From the NCBI GenBank assembly GCA_946480605.1, contig CAMLKW010000085.1:1-16676 (forward strand): a stretch of 16,676 bases of DNA, written 5' to 3'. The stretch is from an uncultured Roseateles sp. GTDB lineage: Bacteria > Pseudomonadota > Gammaproteobacteria > Burkholderiales > Burkholderiaceae. Numbering within the stretch: position 1 is the first letter of the stretch; every line of letters starts with the position of its first letter. The notes beneath the pieces were generated by a model, which made no database searches, was not told the origin of the DNA, and was given only the letters and a program-made list of their open reading frames with translations. Shown here piece by piece: positions 14,160 through 16,676 of this stretch. The position numbers and the translations under genes are program-made.

Positions 14160-15275
14160 TCAGCCGATGCAGATGCGGTCGCGGCCCTCGGCCTTGGCCT
14201 GGTAGAGCAGCCGGTCGGCGCGCTCCAGCGTCTGGGCCAGCGTGTCGCCGCGGTGGTGGCCGGTGAGGCCGATGGAGACGGTGACCGACACGGCCTGGCC
14301 GCCGCCCACGTCGACGCGCAGCGCGGCGATCTGCTGGCGCAGCCGCTCCATGCCGGCCAGCGCGGGCGGCATGGCGGTGTCGGGCAGCAGCACGAGGAAT
14401 TCCTCGCCGCCCCAGCGGGCCAGCACGTCGGTGGCGCGCAGCGCGGCCTGGCCGGCCTGGGCGAAGGCGTGCAGCACCGCGTCGCCGGCCGCGTGGCCAT
14501 GCCGGTCGTTGAAGCGCTTGAAGTGGTCCAGGTCCAGCGTGGCAATGCAGAAGTCGTGGTGGTGGCGCAGCGAGCGCAGCAGCTCCTGGTCCATCAGCGC
14601 CTGCATCTGGCGGCGGTTGGGCAGGCCGGTCAGCTCGTCGCGCGTGGCGATGGCCTGCAGTTGCGCCAGCGCGCGGGCCAGCTCCTCGCGCTGCTCCGAC
14701 AGCCGGCGGCGGATGCGGCTGAGCCGCGCGGTCAGCATGGCGACGGCCGGCAGCATGCAGGCCAGCATCAGGAAGTGGCCGATCTCGACCTCGGGCGGGT
14801 AGCGGGCCGGCTGGACGATGGCCATGGCGCCCATGGCCAGGCCGAACCAGGCCAGCGCGAACAGGCTCAGCGCATAGGCGTTGCGGGCACGCAGCTGGAA
14901 CATGCCGAACATCAGGATCAGCGTCAGCACCGGGAAGCAGGCGCCGCGCAGCGACCCGGCCTGCGCATAGCCCAGCGCCGCGGCGCTGATGGCGAAGGCG
15001 ATCTGCTCGCGCGTCAGCGATGGGTCGGCGAAGCGCCGCGACCAGCCGCTGCGTATGGCGGCGTAGAACAGCGCCATGCCGCCGAGGCCGTAGGCCGTCC
15101 AGGCCCACAGCAGCGGGCCGCGCCGGCCCTGGTCGATGTGAACGGCGTAGTGCAGCGCGATGACGCTGATGCCCATCAGCAGCATGGCCAGCGAGGTCTG
15201 GCGCAGGCGCAGCCGCTGGGCGGAGTCGCTGCCCAGCCACAGGTCGATCAGCCGCCGAAGGTGGGACGCCGCCAT
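14160..15275 (-). CDS. Membrane diguanylate cyclase (GGDEF), 371 aa
   Basis: Predicted to make c-di-GMP from two GTP. The N-terminal half has about six hydrophobic segments (around 28-46, 55-72, 91-107, 112-126, 133-152, 165-182) that form a membrane sensor of unknown ligand. A short coiled-coil-like linker (LSRIRRRLSEQREELARAL) leads to the GGDEF domain, beginning RDELTGLPNRR. The active-site signature is GGEEF at 289-293. The inhibitory I-site RATD at 280-283 lies exactly five residues before it, so product feedback inhibition is expected. DLDHFKRFNDRHGH and SIGLTGH are also standard. ATG 15275 (complement) has a weak ribosome site. The gene lies between a decayed gene remnant and the EamA exporter on the same strand. 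Confidence 0.92.
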   Translation of the reverse strand: MAASHLRRLIDLWLGSDSAQRLRLRQTSLAMLLMGISVIALHYAVHIDQGRRGPLLWAWTAYGLGGMALFYAAIRSGWSRRFADPSLTREQIAFAISAAALGYAQAGSLRGACFPVLTLILMFGMFQLRARNAYALSLFALAWFGLAMGAMAIVQPARYPPEVEIGHFLMLACMLPAVAMLTARLSRIRRRLSEQREELARALAQLQAIATRDELTGLPNRRQMQALMDQELLRSLRHHHDFCIATLDLDHFKRFNDRHGHAAGDAVLHAFAQAGQAALRATDVLARWGGEEFLVLLPDTAMPPALAGMERLRQQIAALRVDVGGGQAVSVTVSIGLTGHHRGDTLAQTLERADRLLYQAKAEGRDRICIG

Positions 15276-15284
15276 GGCGCTAGC

Positions 15285-15478
15285 CTACCGCGACGCGCGG
15301 TGCCAGGGCTTGCCTGACGCAACGCTGCTGCGGTGCTTGTTCACGCGCGGCAGCAGCGGGCCCGACAGGTTGTCGCCCAGGCACGGCATGGCATCCGCGC
15401 CGCGCGGCGGATGTCGGCGGCCACGGCCTCCAGCGCGGGCGGGTTGCCGCGGATGTCGCAGACGAGGGCGAGGCGCAT
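15285..15478 (-). pseudogene. Remnant of a calcineurin-like metallophosphoesterase, frameshifted and truncated
   Basis: The spacer between the Lrp and cyclase genes encodes a recognisable start, MRLALVCDIRGNPPALEAV, matching the common opening MRLALxSDIHGNxPALEAV of YfcE-like metallophosphoesterases. The metal-binding His of DxH is replaced by Arg (DIRGN). After ADIRR the frame is lost, but the next frame reads GADAMPCLGDNLSGPLLPR, which is metal motif II (GD-x-x-S-GP) of the same family. Beyond that Arg (about 15345) the similarity stops and the frame ends at TAG 15285, so roughly three quarters of the gene (usual length about 240 residues) is gone. The start lies 5 nt after the Lrp stop, so it was probably the second gene of that operon. 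Three independent lesions argue for true decay. Confidence 0.72.
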
Positions 15479-15483
15479 GGTGT

Positions 15484-15981
15484 TCAAGCCTTCAGATGCC
15501 CCAGCGGTAGCACGCCGCTGGCCTTGACCTCGCCCAGCGAGAAGCTGGTGTGGATGTCCTTCACGTTGGGCAGGTTCAGCAGCGTGTCGATGGAGAAGCG
15601 CGAGAAGGCGTCCAGGTCGGTGGCCATGACCTGCAGCTCGAAGGTGCCGGTGCCGGAGATGTAGTGGCAGGCGATGACCTCGGGCAGGCGGCGGATGGCG
15701 TCTTCCAGCGGCTTGGTGGCCGCTCCGGCGCTGCGCTCGGCGTCCAGCCGCACGAAGGCCAGCACGCCCAGGCCCAGCTTGCGGCGGTCGATCTCGGCGC
15801 GGTAGGCGGTGATGTAGCCCTGGTCTTCCAGCCACTTCACGCGCCGCCACGTGGGCGCGGCCGACAGGCCGATGCGCTGCGCCAGCTCGGCGTTGGACTG
15901 GCGCGCATCGCGCTGCAGCTCGGCCAGGATGGCGACGTGGTAGCGGTCCAGCGCTTCGGCGGTGAGATCCTCGGTGCTCAT
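15484..15981 (-). CDS. Lrp/AsnC-family transcriptional regulator, 165 aa
   Basis: A DNA-binding regulator that normally works as dimers or octamers and senses an amino acid. The N-terminal winged helix-turn-helix is visible as ILAELQRDARQSNAELAQRI then GLSAAPTWRRVKWLEDQGYI, followed by the linking strand (AYRAEIDRRKLG). The RAM effector domain holds VIACHYISGTGTFELQVMA and the end IHTSFSLGEVKASG. The length is normal for the family. ATG 15981 (complement) has AGGG 7 nt upstream. The gene is divergent from the indolepyruvate ferredoxin oxidoreductase gene, a classical regulator-target arrangement, so control of that enzyme by an aromatic amino acid or its keto acid is likely but inferred. Confidence 0.92.
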   Translation of the reverse strand: MSTEDLTAEALDRYHVAILAELQRDARQSNAELAQRIGLSAAPTWRRVKWLEDQGYITAYRAEIDRRKLGLGVLAFVRLDAERSAGAATKPLEDAIRRLPEVIACHYISGTGTFELQVMATDLDAFSRFSIDTLLNLPNVKDIHTSFSLGEVKASGVLPLGHLKA

Positions 15982-16024
15982 GGTTTGCCCTGGTCGGCAG
16001 GTCGCCGATATGAATTGGCGGAAA

Positions 16025-16041
16025 TTCTGTCATTTTGAGAA
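16025..16041. promoter_or_regulatory. Candidate Lrp/AsnC operator
   Basis: TTCTGTCATTTTGAGAA has inverted arms TTCT and AGAA around an A/T-rich 9-nt centre, in the size range and style of Lrp-family half-site pairs. It sits 44 bp before the Lrp-type gene start and 166 bp before the divergent gene, in an A/T-rich island within GC-rich DNA. Confidence 0.3.
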
Positions 16042-16105
16042 ACAACGTTGCCGAGATGGTCGAAATGCGGCCTGAATGAGAAAGCACCCCGCGCCCCGCT
16101 TTTCC

Positions 16106-16111
16106 TACACT
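16106..16111 (+). promoter_or_regulatory. Candidate -10 element TACACT for the oxidoreductase gene
   Basis: CTTTTCCTACACTGG lies about 96 bp before the ATG at 16207. No good -35 is visible, as would fit an activator-dependent promoter. Confidence 0.3.
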
Positions 16112-16206
16112 GGCCGGCCGGGCCCAGTTGGACCACACTGAGCCTCAGCCCGCACGCCGCCTCACAAGGGCAGGCGCGCCAGCCAACCCCGAGGAGCACC
16201 GCCCCG

Positions 16207-16676
16207 ATGAACGCCCCGCTGCCCGAGCACATCCTGAAAGCCCTTCAGACCGTGTCGCTCGACGACAAATACGCGCTGGACCATGGCCGCGCCTTCATGA
16301 GCGGCGTGCAGGCGCTGGTGCGGCTGCCCATGCTGCAGCGCACGCGTGACGCTCGTGTCGGCTTGAACACCGCCGGCTTCATCAGCGGCTACCGTGGCTC
16401 GCCGCTGGGCACCTACGACCAGGCGCTGTGGCAGGCCAAGAAGCACCTGGCCAGGCAGAACATCGTGTTCCAGCCCGGCGTCAACGAGGAGCTGGGCGCG
16501 ACCGCCGTGTGGGGCACGCAGCAGCTGGACCTGTTCCCCGAGAAGGCGAAGTTCGACGGCGTGTTCGGTCTCTGGTACGGCAAGGGCCCAGGCGTGGACC
16601 GCTGCATCGACGTGTTCAAGCACGCCAACATGGCCGGCACGTCCAAGCACGGCGGCGTCATCGCCATCGCCGGTGA
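16207..16676 (+). CDS. Fused indolepyruvate ferredoxin oxidoreductase, 5' end only
   Basis: The frame runs from ATG 16207 to the right edge without a stop (156 codons visible of roughly 1150-1200 in the fused family, from memory). The enzyme decarboxylates aryl pyruvates, mainly indolepyruvate from tryptophan, to aryl-acetyl-CoA using thiamine diphosphate and ferredoxin. Visible family stretches are DKYALDHGRAFMSGVQALVR, GFISGYRGSPLGTYDQ, QPGVNEELGATAVWGTQQ and GLWYGKGPGVDRCIDVFKHA, belonging to the N-terminal pyrimidine-binding (IorA-like) part. GAGGAG at 16190-16195 is a plausible ribosome site, though 11 nt away. It is transcribed away from the Lrp-type regulator gene. Confidence 0.88.
   Translation, partial: MNAPLPEHILKALQTVSLDDKYALDHGRAFMSGVQALVRLPMLQRTRDARVGLNTAGFISGYRGSPLGTYDQALWQAKKHLARQNIVFQPGVNEELGATAVWGTQQLDLFPEKAKFDGVFGLWYGKGPGVDRCIDVFKHANMAGTSKHGGVIAIAG

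Noticed and set aside
13198..15240. Open frame of 680 codons on the minus strand in another frame
   Set aside because: Runs across the cyclase, EamA and their spacer in the wrong frame; Arg/Pro/Ala-rich noise.
15270..15279. Ten-base palindrome CGCCATGGCG at the cyclase start codon
   Set aside because: Short and expected by chance where ATG follows GCC in GC-rich DNA; no hairpin loop is possible.
12741..15317. Open frame of 858 codons on the plus strand opposite the cyclase and EamA genes
   Set aside because: It is a by-product of GC-rich codons in the true minus-strand genes; its translation is Gln/Arg/Ala/His-rich low complexity without any domain, and it spans several real genes.
15341..16138. 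265-codon minus frame covering the Lrp gene and part of the phosphoesterase remnant
   Set aside because: Over the Lrp gene it is out of frame; only its last 45 codons are meaningful, and those are reported as the pseudogene.

Overview
The window is about 70% GC, gene-dense and free of rRNA, tRNA, CRISPR arrays and insertion sequences. Gene content (PF10136 'site-specific recombinase', DUF427, fused indolepyruvate ferredoxin oxidoreductase beside an Lrp regulator) and the GC-rich palindromic spacer at 1571-1610 suggest a betaproteobacterium of the order Burkholderiales, most likely Comamonadaceae. This placement is inference from protein style, not from a marker gene.

Layout. 1-1524: 3' part of a multi-pass membrane protein of the so-called site-specific recombinase family. 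1612-2824: a 35-residue membrane protein read leftward, head to head with mltA (lytic murein transglycosylase lipoprotein). 2808-3735: DUF427 protein (minus), then an unknown 87-residue protein and a secreted c-type cytochrome (plus). 3813-5110: three plus-strand genes in tight series (secreted unknown, DUF7661-like small protein, and an unknown protein of clearly lower GC). 5142-6842: FAD-dependent dehydrogenase (minus). 6930-7094: a 54-residue basic protein with its own terminator (minus). 7251-9974: a large membrane patatin-like phospholipase (plus). 9958-15981: a run of minus-strand genes, in transcription order Lrp/AsnC regulator, a decayed metallophosphoesterase remnant, a membrane diguanylate cyclase, an EamA exporter, a secreted unknown, methylglyoxal synthase and a membrane EAL phosphodiesterase. 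16207 to the right edge: 5' end of a fused indolepyruvate ferredoxin oxidoreductase, divergent from the Lrp gene.

How the genes may work together. The Lrp regulator and the oxidoreductase share a 225-bp divergent promoter region and probably form a regulator-target pair for aromatic amino acid breakdown. The minus run carries one predicted c-di-GMP synthase (intact GGEEF and I-site) and one predicted c-di-GMP phosphodiesterase (intact EAL, degenerate GGDEF). The phosphodiesterase follows mgsA by 22 nt and its GTG start sits in the loop of a perfect 11-bp inverted repeat, which suggests translational control inside a mgsA-phosphodiesterase operon.

I found no obvious new defence or mobile system. 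The observations most worth checking are that start-codon hairpin, the metallophosphoesterase remnant, the patatin domain split by a transmembrane block, and the low-GC unknown gene at 4655-5110.
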